Source: Verrucomicrobiaceae bacterium (GTDB lineage: Bacteria; Verrucomicrobiota; Verrucomicrobiia; Verrucomicrobiales; Verrucomicrobiaceae). Taken from it: a stretch of DNA of 64,000 nucleotides. The translations under genes were made by a program, and so were the position numbers. Of this stretch, positions 63,240 to 64,000 are shown in pieces (position 1 is the first letter of the stretch; each line of letters begins with the position of its first letter). A model generated the notes under the pieces. That model was not told the origin of the DNA. It worked only from the letters and a program-made list of their open reading frames with translations, and ran no database searches. The DNA lies in the NCBI GenBank assembly GCA_027484445.1, contig JAIXSY010000037.1, positions 85,268-149,267 on the forward strand, written 5' to 3'.

Positions 63240-64000
<761 letters not shown>

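Overview
The window looks like a chromosomal segment from a Verrucomicrobia-type bacterium (Verrucomicrobiaceae or Prosthecobacter-like). This is inferred from gene content: a GldG/DUF4340 pair, Cys-type sulfatases with EF-hand-like tails, a secreted tricorn-type protease, a 3.5-kilo-residue Ig-repeat protease, a type A RNase P RNA and many small palindromic repeats. No rRNA or tRNA was seen that could fix the taxonomy.

Layout. 0-12.4 kb: end of a GldG-like gene, a DUF4340 protein, a terminator, and one giant S8 protease with Ig-like repeats. 12.4-21.4 kb: an SDR, a dead sulfatase, a MacA-MacB-TolC type tripartite exporter operon (minus strand), and a divergent LytS/LytTR two-component pair. 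21.6-36.3 kb: tricorn protease, DUF885 protein, a REP-associated transposase (RAYT) with five copies of its palindromic repeat, a VapBC-like module, a DUF4143 ATPase, a broken DUF4272 gene, two intact sulfatases and a threonine dehydratase. 36.3-39.7 kb: Xer recombinase, rnpB, cupin, an OMPDC-superfamily decarboxylase and a PAS-AraC regulator.

39.8-51.0 kb is a type I restriction-modification island. It holds hsdR, an IS200-like transposase with a second repeat family, a DUF1828 protein and an unrecognised partner, a cargo pair (pseudokinase plus FRG-domain protein), hsdS, and an hsdM that lacks its N-terminal region. Three decaying copies of the hsdS 3' end lie downstream of the intact hsdS, and the cargo pair sits between the intact end and the best-preserved copy. 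51.2-58.7 kb is housekeeping: dipeptide-type ABC permeases, a CBS/DRTGG Mn-pyrophosphatase, recF, and a class A penicillin-binding protein whose transpeptidase SxxK motif reads TAFI.

59.2-64.0 kb is a second defence-like operon: a PLD-SNF2 helicase, an antitoxin/PIN-toxin pair, and the start of an Eco57I-like (type IIG) restriction-modification gene. The last three genes are joined by 4-base ATGA overlaps. The final gene runs into at least 18 tandem copies of the pentamer AGAGC, which continue to the window edge. Because five is not a multiple of three, a gain or loss of one unit would shift the frame, so this looks like a phase-variable restriction system with an embedded toxin-antitoxin pair. 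The two best candidates for an undescribed system are this operon and the FRG/pseudokinase cargo in the hsd island.

Base composition: hand counts of single 60-base lines gave about 47-52% G+C before 25 kb and 57-70% in the sampled housekeeping and hsdM lines after it. Lines inside the FRG/kinase cargo gave about 47-55%. These are samples, not a full computation.
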